NCBI RefSeq assembly: GCF_051014685.1
Contig: NC_135059.1
Span: 2,356,001 to 2,420,000 of the forward strand
DNA length: 64,000 nucleotides
Direction: 5' to 3'
From: Ptiloglossa arizonensis
Taxonomy: Eukaryota; Arthropoda; Insecta; Hymenoptera; Colletidae
Notes under the pieces: model-generated
Database searches by the model: none
What the model saw: only the letters and a program-made list of their open reading frames with translations
What the model was told of the DNA's origin: nothing
Made by a program: the position numbers and the translations under genes
Shown: positions 11,571 through 23,138 of the stretch, piece after piece
Layout: each line of letters begins with the position of its first letter
Position numbering within the stretch: the first letter of the stretch is position 1

Positions 11571-12149
11571 ATATAAAAATTTTTAAAAATCACCTTCTAC
11601 GAGAGAATCAGTTACCCTATTTTTTCATTCAAGTACAACGGTGATTGCGAACGATACATTTTACAATGAAATTTTACATCGAGAATCATCGTATCCACCT
11701 CTGGAGTTTCGTGAAATTCGTGATATCGAGAGAGCTTTACAAACGCGAACCCTTTGTTGCGCGTTGACAATTTAAAACTCTGTTAGAATCGTTGTGTGGG
11801 GATGTTCTCGAACTTACGATAAGAACATCAACCGTATGATCTTTTTTTACAAAACTATCAACGATCGTATTAAACGCGTACAGTTCCTCGAGGAGATCCG
11901 TTTGTATATTTCTGGAACTCGAAGTACGCACCGTATTTTTTATTATTTCGATGATATAAACTTCCGAGATTCAACTCCGAGAGACACCGGATATTGTCGC
12001 AGCGTTGTCGCGAAGATATTAGAATTTTTCCCGTCGGAGTATTACTCGCTTTCGTTCCCTAATTAATGGTAATTTATCGTTACACGGGTACCACGCTCGC
12101 AAACATTCTCGATTCCCCAGTTAACGCTATCTCCGTCTCAGATTTTCCG
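11571..12149. other. Non-genic spacer
   Basis: No gene is recognised. It contains short open frames only. Confidence 0.6.
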
Positions 12150-12246
12150 ATAGTCTATCGGTACACGTTGCACGGCGATCGTTATAAGATCGATAGCAAT
12201 ACACGTAACCGAGGCTAATTAACCCGATAACGTGACCCAGTTTACC
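12150..12246 (+). repeat. Non-coding module, copy B
   Basis: The order CGTTATAAGATCG, CGTAACCGAGGC, TAATTAACC, CGTGACCCAGTTTACC matches copy A at 10495-10578. It lies in a small CpG-rich patch and has no coding sense. It may be a duplicated regulatory element, or part of a low-copy repeat family. Confidence 0.55.
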
Positions 12247-14040
12247 GCTGGCCCTTTGCCAACGTGTTGCGCGGCGCCTCGTATTCGCGCGTTCGCTCTC
12301 GACCATAAACCCGTGTATACACTTACGACAAAGTAAATCTCGCGATGTGAAATTGCGAGTCAAATATTCGCACGGTCGTATTTAGTTCGTTCACGTGCAT
12401 CGAAGAAAGTTTCGTCGGTGTTCGAGTTCGTACATTTTGTAGTATCGAGCATCGAACACTGTGAACATTCAAAAATATCGACAACGAAAATTACACTCGA
12501 CAATTCGTTTCGACGAATCCAACGAAACGTTGCCACCGAAAATAGTCTTTGCGAAGTAATTTTCATCACAACGCGGATTCGTTGCGCAACATCGGAGTCT
12601 CGTTAGTTTCGAAATTTTTATTTTTCTCGTTCGATGTTTTCTCGATTATATTTTTCGTTTCCTTTGCTTCGTATTTTTTCTCCTTTCGTATTTATACCTT
12701 CGTACCAACGGGTTGTCTCGTTACGGTGAGTAAAAAGAAGTAGATTCACGACGAGATTACAAAGTCTGTCACTATTTATTTTTCGTACGTACGAACGTTT
12801 CTTGGCTTTGCATATTTTCTTATTTCGTATTTACAACCTCGTGGTACATACATTTCGCGGCAAAGAGTTCTCTCGTTAGCGTTAAAAACGATAAATAGAT
12901 TTACGAGGGACGTAACGATACGCGTAACACCTGTGCGCGCATCGATGTCACCGGTCGAGATCCTGCAACGACAGTTCGCAACGAACGCGATATATACGCG
13001 TTCAACGCCTCACCCTCGTTCGTCTTATAGAGGTCCCGCGACGGTGGTAACGCTCACATAGAAACCGGCAGCGGCGCCGGACAGCCACTAACGAGCTGAA
13101 TTAATTTATGCTCATTGAATTCTGTTCTGGCAGAACCGCTTTTCGAGAAGTCATAATAAGAGCACCGCGGGGCATTTCGATTATTTAGTGGCCGCCTCGT
13201 GTTTCTCTCATTTTTCTTTCCTCCTCTTCTTCTCCTACGCGAAACGCGCGCGAACAAAGAGAGAGGGAAACCGTTCGCTCGTGCCTTGACCGGATGTCCT
13301 CGTCGCCATCCAATCTTCTTTCAACGACTCCGCTGCGAGGAGATTCCGCGGGAACTCTGGCTGCCGATGAGATAAAACGAGTGATTTATGCCGGTGGGAA
13401 AAAAATGTGGTAATACCGAGAGCTCGCGGCGGTGTCTGGCGATCGCCGATTACTTATCGATCCTCGTTACTCTCCGAGCGAGCAGATGGCAATCGACTAA
13501 CGCGAACTCTTGCGAAATTCACGCGGGAGAGAAGTATCTCCGATCTTAAAATTCAGTTGACGCCGGATGAAATATTCCGAAGAAAATATGCCCAATTTGT
13601 ACAATATATCGATGTAGGTGAGAACGTGTCGGGGATCGCCGATCTTTTATTCTCGACGTCCAAGAATCGCGCGCCACTTATTCCCGCGAGTGAATAATTC
13701 GCTGAAATTCGAATAACAGATATTTATAACAGATGCGGGTCGGGTCATAATTTTACCCGCGCAGCGGTGACCTCGACTCCTTTTCAACGATATCGTGCAC
13801 ATGTATCGTCGCTCAAAGCTCTCGGAACACCTGTCATTGTCAACGAAATTCTGCCGTTCGGTGTAGATAATTAATTTTGACCTACTTCGCTTAGCTAATA
13901 GAATGACAGGTACAAGTTCAATGTTGTTCAACGTAAGCTCAAACACTTGGAAATTTATTCGAAATTTTCTAAAGTTAGAAGAGATCCTTCGATTCATGGA
14001 GATTGTAAACATTCTGTCCATTGTGCGCCAAAGAGAATAA
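12247..14040. other. Non-genic spacer
   Basis: No gene is recognised. 12.4-12.9 kb is AT-rich. 13.0-13.3 kb is CpG-rich, and around 13100-13170 has a dense, mixed TAATTT/TCATAATAAG-type sequence of the kind often seen in conserved non-coding elements. Confidence 0.6.
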
Positions 14041-14067
14041 AATAATAATACAAAATAATAATACAGA
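14036..14067. repeat. Short AT microsatellite (AATAATAATAC units)
   Basis: The string AATAATAATACAAA is followed by AATAATAATACAG, an imperfect AAT-type simple repeat. Confidence 0.8.
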
Positions 14068-17000
14068 ATGTATCGCGAGAATAATGGCTGTTTATTGAGA
14101 AATAATTAAGATACACGGCAGGTACGGATCGTTATCGAGAAATTGCAAAAGAAATTGCAGTTACTGCAAAATTGTCTACACCTCCCTCTGACCCGAGCCT
14201 ATCGTAACGATCAAGACCACCAAAAATATTTCGAGCAACGTCTAGCAGATCTTCCACTGTCTCGTCGTCGCGTCGAAGTTACCCCACGTAATCCCTCCAA
14301 ATGCTCAAAAGTTTCAAATTCGTGCATCGTTCCGAGAGTGTCTCTGTCCACTCGTCCGTGTTTCAATCTGCGACAGGAAGCACCAAATTCCGGACCGGTA
14401 TTTTTCCCACTCGCAGAAGCCACTTAATAAAAACACGTGTCAATTCGATTCGTGTCAAGGAGCGAGCCGGAATATCAAACCCATCGGGACACTACGGTTC
14501 CCACAGGACCGTTCGCATAAATCGTCGCTCGTCGAGCACTAGCATATTGCTGTTGTTGACAAAGCCCGTAGGGGGTCCGTTGGGCCCGTATCATCCCCGC
14601 GACGAGGATCCAACGGAGCGGCCAGCAACGAGCAGCATCATCGGGCGCATCCCCGCGCAGTCCACCTTCGCAAAGGGTGGGAAACCGTGACCACCATCTC
14701 ATTACCGGTTCCCATGGGTTGCGCGTGCAAGCACTGGGGTTGCGTGTGCCGCAGGTCCTTGACGCTCTAGGGTGCATCGAATTATGTAATTGCAATGGGG
14801 TACGATCTAGCCGGTCACCGGCGTGCATCCTGATCTCGCGTGTGAACGATTTACACCGGTTTCTTATTTCGGGGGACCCTGGTAATTGGTAGTCGAAAAA
14901 AATCTACCAATGAGGCACCGTTCGGTACGTTGCGGATCGATCGAATATTTCGAGTATTTTTACCGCGATGAAATCGATAGCTAAAGCTACGCTAAGATGG
15001 CTCGAAAGAAAGCTAGTTGGCACGGTTCGAAATTATTTGCATCGTTTCTCCTACTGTCAAAATTCTCTGACAACGAAAAGATTATGTTCTTTTGTATGGA
15101 CAACGTACGAGACAACGTATGAGCATTAACGGGTTACTGCGGTAGGTACGATGGAGAGGGACAGGTAATTCGAACAATCGAAGTACTCGTTTTTATCGCG
15201 ATGCAACAAACGGACCCAATTCTTATTTTCATCCCATTAGTCTCGGTCTACCAAAAAAAGAAAAAAGAAACTCGCCAGGAAATCGATTAATCGGCCACGC
15301 TACCTGCGATGGCAAATGACTTGCCTTTACCGTGTCCTCTATTGTTCTTCCTGGACTCGCGACTTATTTCTCTCGGTCGCTGAAAGTTGAGGACTCTGTA
15401 TCGCACCGAGAAAAGTAAACCCGTAGATCGACGATCGTTTTAATAATACAGTAATTGTCTTCTATTCGACGAAGTAATAGAAGATACCGCGCCAAGATAC
15501 CGTTTTGTCGAACGGTTGTACATTTCCAAGAATATTCTTCTCGTCGATGAATGTTTTTATTCGAACGATCCACAAGCAAGTTCACGCTTTGAAATTCGTT
15601 CCAACGTCGCTGCATCGCGATCGATTGCGCGACCTCGATGTGTCAAGTAGTCGCCGACCCGCTCCGAGATTCGATACAGTACCGCTTCGACTGGGAAGCG
15701 TGGATAACCGAACATAATAAAGAACAATTCCATTTCTTCAAACATTGACAAACACGATACTCGAACCACTATAGATTGTTGCAAGAAACATCGATAATGA
15801 CTGGTAGCATCTTTGCATCGGTGTTTAAAGAAAATTGAAATAATAATAGAGCGTTGCAACGAAAGTTGCCGATCCTCGCTATTGTTTCCGATTCTTTAAG
15901 ATCTACTTATCGAGAAACGAGCACTCGTATCGAATTTCTCGATGATTCTCGGCTAACCTCCCGAAATTAAACGTACAAACTAATTCTTGAGAATCACGGC
16001 TTCGTAAATTGAACTATTCCTCGGTAAAGAATTCTCGAAAAGAATTACAAGAAAAACGTTACCTCTCTTCGTGCCTCGTCCGGCGAGACTTGCTCCGGGC
16101 GGAGAAGCATCTTTGAAACTCGTCTTAAAAAATGAAACTGCCACGGCAGTTTCAACGACCATTATTAATGTCTGCGATCTCGATCGTTGGGAACACCGTT
16201 GGTCGTAAATAAAGAATTCGTCGATATCTCGAGGGAGTATCTGGAATTAAGATCGGAAAAACGGAAAGCCCGATACCCGTTAGTGAAAAAAATCGACGAT
16301 GTGGTTTCATCGGGGATAAATATTCCTCCGGCGGAGCAAATGAATAATCTGTGCCGGCGCACAAGCGTGTAAAATGAAGCGCGCGCGTCTCGTAGAGGGT
16401 GAAACGGTACCACGCGTCTCGTTTCGTTCCGTTCGTAGCTCTGATTTTGCCAGGGGTCCACCTTATCTTCGTCCCATTGTTTGCCGATAGACCATAGGTT
16501 AGCAAGAAACGTGCGCGCGTCGCCACGGCACGTGGCGAGAAGTGGTTGGACTCGTATAATTCAATTCTGGAACGCAAAGCCGAACGAGAACCACGGATTC
16601 ACGTGCACCCTCTGAGAACAGCGAGCATCGTTCGGCATTGTCCGCTTTTATCGCGCCGGAACGTGACCGCCGGGGATGGAAAATCGCGGAAACGATCCGC
16701 GCATCCGCTATCACGGACGCACGAGTCTTCCGCCACGTGCGCCCGCGAGACGCATCCGGCCATTTTTGCCAGCATCATCCTCGAAATCGTTCCGGACCGA
16801 CGATCCCGCGATTCGGCAAGATTGATGCGATCGTCGTGACCAGACACCCACCGATAATGAGCATCTCTATCGGACGAGCGTGGAAACGACTGACGTTCGT
16901 TACCTATTTTTCTTTTTCCAAGCTGGGGAAAAAAAGATAGACGTAGCGGTAAAAACAGCTTTCTTCTTAGCTGGAAAAACCTTTCTTCCCCTTGGATCGG

Positions 17001-18283
17001 AGAAGAATGAAAAAACACGTATATAAATTGTTTACGCGGACATAGGACCGAGCGCAAACAAGATACGAGAATGTATCGTACAGAATGTCTGTACGAAGGT
17101 GGTCGCTGAGGGATTGATGGAAAAAGGAAACTCTCGAAGTACTTGCAAAAGCGTTTCATTTTCAAGGCTACTTGACCTGGATATCCATTCGATTTCCAAT
17201 AGAAACAATACGAGTGGACGTAATACACTGTTTCGGAGAATTCTTGAAATCGATCTCGAGGAAATCTCCATTTTCAACGAGTAAATGAATATTCCGCGAA
17301 ACGTACGTATTCTCGATCGGTTCCCAGCGATGAGTATGAAATCCTCGAAAGTCATCTACCGCGGGAACCAAAGGCCAAAGGAATACGGTCGAAGGCACGT
17401 AACCCGAAGGAATATCGGATTGCCATCCACGGAACGGAGGATGTTCAATTAGAAACGGGTGTAGCGTTTTTTTCCCCTCGGGGCCGCAAGGGGCGCGGGA
17501 CATTGGTCGTTATCGGTAACTGCAGCCTCCGAATTAAAAGGACTCCGGTGTCCCCCGAGGGTCTGGTTTGGATTCGATTTCAGGGGCAGTTTGCAGAGTG
17601 CCCGGTGTCGCGCGGCATATGCGTCCTGTACGCGCGCATTGTGCCCCGTCCTTAAAAGCAATAATGAGCACGGAATCCGTAGTCGCGTGTGGGAAAGGTA
17701 TACACCGCGTTCCCGTGGGGTCCCGGTGGCGTGGCGGTTTGACCGACTGTCAAACTTTATTAGCTGGCAGATAGCTCGTGTTACGGGGGAGACGTTGTAT
17801 CGCGTTGTCGGCGGGCCTTCGTCAAATAGCTCAGGGCCGATGAGTAGTCGAACCAAGGGATCCCACCGTGCTTCCTACGAAACGTACATAGCGAGCCAGT
17901 CAACGGAACCTGTTTTTACCCCCTTACTCGAGGGAATCGACTCGGAACTCTAATTTTACGCCGACTTTATAACACTGCAGGGTGATTCACCGGACACGGA
18001 TCTCCGTAATATTACCGTTATTTCGAAATGTTAAGAAGAAGTGTAAAAGGGATAGACGAGATCCAGAACGACGGATAACGATGGCAACGATTCTGCCAAT
18101 AGAGGATAATAACGTTCGATGGAGTAACAAATTTCGAAGATCAAACTATCGACCATTACCGTACGATTTGCGACGGAATTTTTCTTAATATTGAAAATTC
18201 GGTGCTTGACACAGTGGGGAGTTGTGCGTCAGAGGAGTGTATTCGAAATGAGTAGGACTCTTATTTTTACAAGTACCCTTTTT
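14068..18283. other. Non-genic spacer with CpG-rich blocks
   Basis: No gene is recognised. 14.4-14.9 kb, 16.3-16.9 kb and 17.4-17.9 kb are CpG-rich and open in several frames at once. The longest of these (minus strand, 16599-17228) starts with GTG rather than ATG and has the Arg/Ser/Phe-heavy composition of chance frames in this sequence. Confidence 0.55.
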
Positions 18284-18750
18284 GGATAGTAAATTCTTAA
18301 AATTCAAGGAACTTTCTACATACCAAATCTTGTTGAAAGTTCGATCAATGTCGAGGATTATTTTGGGGTAATTTTAGGAAAATGAAGAGGATTCTTGAAA
18401 GCTCCATTCTCTTGGAAAACCAGATAGGAGAACGTATTAAAGACAAGTAATGGCTCAGGACTTGAATCTTTTCCAAAGATAGATTTGTTCGGATAGTAAA
18501 TTCTTAAAGTTAAACAAAATTTCTACGTACCAGACCTTGTTGAAAATTAGATCGACGTCGAGGATTATTTTAGGGTAATTTTAGGAAAATGAAGAGGATT
18601 CTTGAAAGCTCTACCTTTGAAAAACCCGATAGGAGAACGTATTAAAGACAAGTAATGTCTCAGGACTTGAATCTTTTCCAAAGATAGGATTTTCCAAAGA
18701 TATTGATTGTTTAAAGAGTAAATTCTTAAGTTTGCGCAAAACTCTTGCGC
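18284..18750. repeat. Direct repeat, about 207-222 bp period, two copies plus a partial third
   Basis: GGATAGTAAATTCTTAAA occurs at 18284 and 18491, followed in both by GTCGAGGATTATTTT, GGTAATTTTAGGAAAATG and GGCTCAGGACTTGAATC-like landmarks. A third, degraded start (GAGTAAATTCTTAAG) follows at about 18716, and a GTCGAGGATAATCATC remnant continues to about 18800. Confidence 0.9.
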
Positions 18751-19204
18751 GCTAAACTTTGTCGCCCGCTCAGCCGATGTCGAGGATAATCATCGAAGAA
18801 TCTACGACCCGGTATAATTTTCGAAATCGAACGAAAAGTATTTTCGAAAGCTCGGTACTTTTGGAAACATCGATTTTCACACATTTACTCACAGCTTCCA
18901 TACTTTTGGAAATTCCGCTCGAATCTGACGCTGGTAGAACTAATTGGGACAGGGCGTAGCGATCGTCTCGAATCGATTGGTCCTGGGACGGACACACGTT
19001 TTCCCTGAACGTAGACCGCGTGTCTCGTAAATGGCGCGAGATAAATTCTCGTAGGAAAAGGGCGAGCCGTCGTGGAACGGGCACTTAGTTCAATCGTCTA
19101 GAAATCCTCTATGACGCACATCCGCCGGTGAATCAGATGACGGCGCGCCTCTCGTACGAATCTGCGCGAGTTTCGCTGTTACGGTCCGAAAGGGAACAGG
19201 GGAA

Positions 19205-19258
19205 GGAACGAGAGAAAGAAAGAGAGAGAGATAGAGAGAGAGAGAGAAGCAAAAGAAG
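19205..19258. repeat. GA-rich microsatellite
   Basis: An imperfect GA/GAAA repeat containing AGAGAGAGAGATAGAGAGAG. GA tracts can recruit GAGA-type factors in insects, but nothing here shows that this one does. Confidence 0.9.
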
Positions 19259-19396
19259 AGAATCGGCCACTCGTACCAATCGGAAGCTGGTTGTTCCGCG
19301 CGTACCACCCTAGCTCTCCCTTTTCCGTGCTGCGTCTGGGCAGCAGGGTGGCTGATAGATTAACTACGATTCACTTTGCAGCTCGCGCGTACAGTA

Positions 19397-19450
19397 AATG
19401 CGTGCATGCGTGCATACGTGCGTACGTGCGTGCGTGCGTGCGTGCGTGCC
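19397..19450. repeat. CGTG tetranucleotide microsatellite
   Basis: CGTGCATGCGTGCATACGTG grades into uninterrupted CGTG units. Confidence 0.9.
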
Positions 19451-19920
19451 CCGCGATCGTGCGCCGGAAGTCGGTATTGTGAGATCGTTTCATTCAATTC
19501 CTTTGACGCGCTAGACTTCTCCCGGCCACGGCCGTTGGGCGGCGACCTAACGCTTCGATGTGTGTACAACTTTTGCACGATACTCGATTCCACCACCCTT
19601 AACTGGAAAATATTACGCGACACCGAATGTTCTATCCTCGAGCTGCAAGTAAGCTGTTTGTCACCACTATTCGAGGAAATCTACCGACTTTTACGTTTTA
19701 TCGACGTTTCTACGCATAGTACTCGCGTTAGACCGAGTGAGATCTGGAGATGCGATTGTGGGAGAAAGTTTTGGGTTAAATTGTGGGGTTAACAATCACG
19801 TGGACCTTAAATAATTATAGTTCTCTCATTACCCACAGATGGTTTCCAGCTTGGTCGAACGGAGCTTTTATTTTGAACAGAGCTTTTCACCAGACTGCAA
19901 TTTAATCACGTTATCTCTAC

Positions 19921-20649
19921 CTAATTGTACTTAACAAATCGTTCGTAACGATACACGTGTGGACTTGTCTCGTCGAATTGTAACGCGCGAGTTACTATAT
20001 TTCCGAATATCGTGTTTAGTTCGAACTTGACTCGAATCGTGAAATTAGCAATTCTACTTTTTCCGTTTGATCGACAACTAAATGTATTCTTCTTTCGTAT
20101 CGATACGGATACAAATGATACAAGACGACTTCGACATAGTGTCGGAAAGGTTACGGTGAAACAAGGATGTTCATCGTGCTCTCCAAAATTTGATTTGTCA
20201 AAAGCGAGCACGAACAGTCGGTATTTGGCAATAAATCTTCCGATTTGTATCGTTGCTGCAAGAATGGAATTCTGCGAGGCGAAACCACAGCTTCGAGATC
20301 GTGCAAGAGCCACCGGCTGTGAAAGTGTCGAGTGCTCGCTAATGAATTCTTCTGAACCGTTTTGCCCGAAATAATGAAACGGTATTGCGCAAAGAACGGG
20401 TACAATCAGGAAACAATTGAAAGAAACGAAGTCTCTTATTATGTCATCGGTCGATGAAGCGGTATTAGTACCGGTCGCGAATAGGAGGGGGTAGAACGAT
20501 AAATCTCGTGCAGCGAAGGGGTGACTGTTGGTGCCGAGAGGGACGCTGGAGCCGGTGGAAAGCGTTTTTCGTGAAATCACACGGACCGGTGCACCATGCA
20601 GGTCCCGAATGTGGCACGTGACCTCAGAAGCGTGGGACTGGTGCATCAT
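19921..20649 (-). CDS. Unrecognised 242-codon open frame (candidate only)
   Basis: This is the longest ATG-started open frame outside repeats. It begins ATGATG on the minus strand (20649 downward) as MMHQSHASEVTCHIRDLHGA and runs to a stop at 19921. I recognise no family. A hydrophobic stretch lies at about residues 75-94 (FNCFLIVPVLCAIPFHYF), and Cys residues are scattered. There is no signal peptide and no repeat. It overlaps shorter open frames on the other strand and has no clear upstream promoter or nearby AATAAA. A frame of this length is uncommon but not excluded by chance in 64 kb of this composition. It could be a real lineage-specific exon or noise. Confidence 0.2.
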   Translation of the reverse strand: MMHQSHASEVTCHIRDLHGAPVRVISRKTLSTGSSVPLGTNSHPFAARDLSFYPLLFATGTNTASSTDDIIRDFVSFNCFLIVPVLCAIPFHYFGQNGSEEFISEHSTLSQPVALARSRSCGFASQNSILAATIQIGRFIAKYRLFVLAFDKSNFGEHDEHPCFTVTFPTLCRSRLVSFVSVSIRKKNTFSCRSNGKSRIANFTIRVKFELNTIFGNIVTRALQFDETSPHVYRYERFVKYN

Positions 20650-22608
20650 CGTCGTCGGTCGTTAAAGGTTTACTGAGAAGAGGGTGGAGACCCGATAATA
20701 TTGGCACGAGGCATATTGCACGAGTCCCATTTACCCCCTCGATGTTTCCACCCTAACGGCCATGGTGCCCGGTTTTCACCGAAACCGGTCCACAAGTATT
20801 ATCGAGTCGCGTTTTACCACCATCCGCATGGGAAAGAGACCAAGGGTCAAAACCTCGTGAATATTTTTCTAAAACACTCGTCCGTCTTCGCGCTCGTCGA
20901 GTTGTTTCGAGAGGCTGCGTGAAATAAAATCACATTACCTAGGCGGCGTGACGATCTTTACAACGTTACGGATTTCGATCGATCTTAGATTCTTTTCTAG
21001 CTTGTTCTGTCGCGCGTGTAACACTTCGAAACGATAGTCGTAAGTGTCGACATTTAGAGATTGGATGGTTTTCGACCGAAAACTATTCCTTCGCGTCGAA
21101 ACAAACAAATGTCACGTGTACTAAGTTTGACAGGCGATGCATGCGCTGGAAATTATACAAGAAATTTTATTTTAGTAATTTAATCGTCGATTACGAAGAC
21201 GAATGTAGCAAACTTCTAATTGTACGATAAGGTTCTGTCTCTTTTACAAAGACACTATATTTTTCCATTTATATTCTGTTTTGATCATTTTTCTGTATAT
21301 GAAAATTCTCGCGATTGATCCAGTGTTATCATACGTGTCCATTTTATCGCCGTCAAGAATAATAATAACAACGATACGAATACCAGTGTTTCGGGGTCAC
21401 AGTTTTTGGGTCAGAGGGCACGGTGTTAAAACGATAAATGTGTAAAGCATCTATATGAATAGGAATCCTTTGGATCGTCTCGTGTTTCACGAGCTCTTAG
21501 TCATTCGGTCTGTCGTGAAAATATTTGGCCCAATAAAAAAGTGAAGAGGGATACGAAAATTCCACGGTAACCCTACCTGCATGTTTACCTGCGGGCTTGC
21601 ATCTATAAACGAGTTAAATCGTCCACGGTACACTCTCGATGGAATCGACCCGCATGCATCCAGGTGTGGTCCATGGAGCGCCGAATTCGACATCGCAACG
21701 ACAGATTGGTAGATAACGATCGAGGTGGACCCGTATCGTTTGATTGGACGAAATTGACCGAAACGATTCTCTAATAAAGGTGAATGAAATGAGCGCGCAA
21801 TTATGTGGGAGATAAGGTGGCTTCCAGGAACACAACTGCTCGCAATTGATATTAATGGCCAATCGAGGAATTTCAACTTTTTCTCCAACGGAGTAACGTT
21901 GGAACGATTCGTCCAGGATTCTATGGAATTTTAGAACGAGCAATCGTGTTACTCGTACCGTTAAAATTACTTCGCGTTGCGTTGAAGATCTTCGACTGGT
22001 CGATAAGAACGAAACAGAAGTAGTTCACACGTTCGAAAGAAGGGATTAGAGATTGGTTTTGACTCGGTTCGTTTTCAACGGTGAAATAATATTTGCTCGA
22101 GAATTTCGATTCGTGCAACCGTGCCGATGTTTCGTTACGGAACCACGTTACGGAATGTTAAAACGATTATTCCGTAGTTATTTATTCGTTATCGATATCC
22201 TCGAAGATCGACGCGTCCGATTTTACGATTTTTGAGCCGTCAATTCGCGTAATAACGAAAAGAGTTCTTTGTCCAACGAACCAGGTTGACGGGAGTAGAA
22301 ATGCTCGCGATGGTATCTTGACGTACGACAATTAATTAGAACGAACAGCCGCGGTGCACTAATGACGCGTGAATGATTCGGGCCAATCAGTAGTTCAGAA
22401 TCGCATCCGCGATGGCGGATGATTGATAGTCCGCGATGCGGAAATCGTGGCTCGGAGAGTTTGCGAAAGAATCCCATCTGCGAAACAGTACCTTATATCC
22501 TGGCGTTTCATCACTTCCTTCGGTGCCACGAAGAAGCTGCACGTAACAAGGTAATCGAACGAATTATTCGACGAAGATACCTCCGCGATTATCTCTTCCA
22601 TCGTTTAA
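20650..22608. other. Non-genic spacer
   Basis: No gene is recognised. A small hairpin, CCGGTTT/AAACCGG with a 6-nt loop, lies near 20770-20790. About 22.3-22.45 kb is a CpG-rich patch with AATTAATTAG and a repeated ATCCGCGATG/GTCCGCGATG motif, resembling a regulatory element. Confidence 0.55.
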
Positions 22609-23138
22609 AGATTAAACACTTTTACGTCTTTCTTCGTTCGACTCTACCTGTCACAATGTTTGGCATCGAAAGAAGAATCGGCTTTTAAATCACCGAACAC
22701 TCCATACACCGATCCCAGTTCATCGTTTACCGAGTCACTGTTCTCCATCGAAAACGATTACGATTCACATTTTTTAAACGAGCCATTCGTATCCACCGTG
22801 ACACATGTTAAAGTGAAACGATGTTCGAGCAGAAGAAAGCAAAACTTACGAAAGAATGAATGACTGTGTTTACAATATAGGACAAAAATACAAAAGAAAC
22901 CATTGGACGTATTTTTGGAAATAAATTGACGTTAAAATTTCTTCGATACAGAATCTCTTATTTCGCTCTATCGTTCACGAATATAGAAATCGGTAAGAAT
23001 ATTCCCGACCTGTTCGTTAAGGACGTTACAATTGAAGAAAATCTCGAAGATGGTTCGATTAAGAAAACTCGACGTAAATTAATACCGGCAACGTTTTACC
23101 CTCGCTGTTGGAGCAGTTATAGCGAATGGATAATTTAG
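22609..23138 (+). CDS. Possible two-exon coding segment, product unknown
   Basis: Two adjacent open stretches read more like protein than most frames here, with balanced Asp/Glu/Lys and few Arg runs. The first (open from 22609) includes ASKEESAFKSPNTPYTDPSS and SIENDYDSHFLNEPF. The second includes NIEIGKNIPDLFVKDVTIEE and DGSIKKTRRKLIPATFYPR, ending with TAG at 23136-23138. A 68-bp intron from GTGAAA at 22813 to ATATAG at 22880 would join them in the same phase. The donor is weak and the acceptor only fair. Neither exon has an in-frame ATG, so an upstream exon would be required. If unspliced, the first frame stops at 22861-22863, followed by an AATAAA at about 22919. No family is recognised. 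Confidence 0.22.

Larger units (their letters stand above)
18751..19920. other. Non-genic spacer with microsatellites
   Basis: No gene is recognised. Two simple repeats (19205-19258 and 19397-19450) are listed separately. The open frames across them are driven by those repeats. Confidence 0.6.

Noticed and set aside
16599..17228. 209-codon minus-strand open frame
   Set aside because: It starts with GTG, has chance-like composition, lies in CpG-rich sequence and overlaps other open frames.
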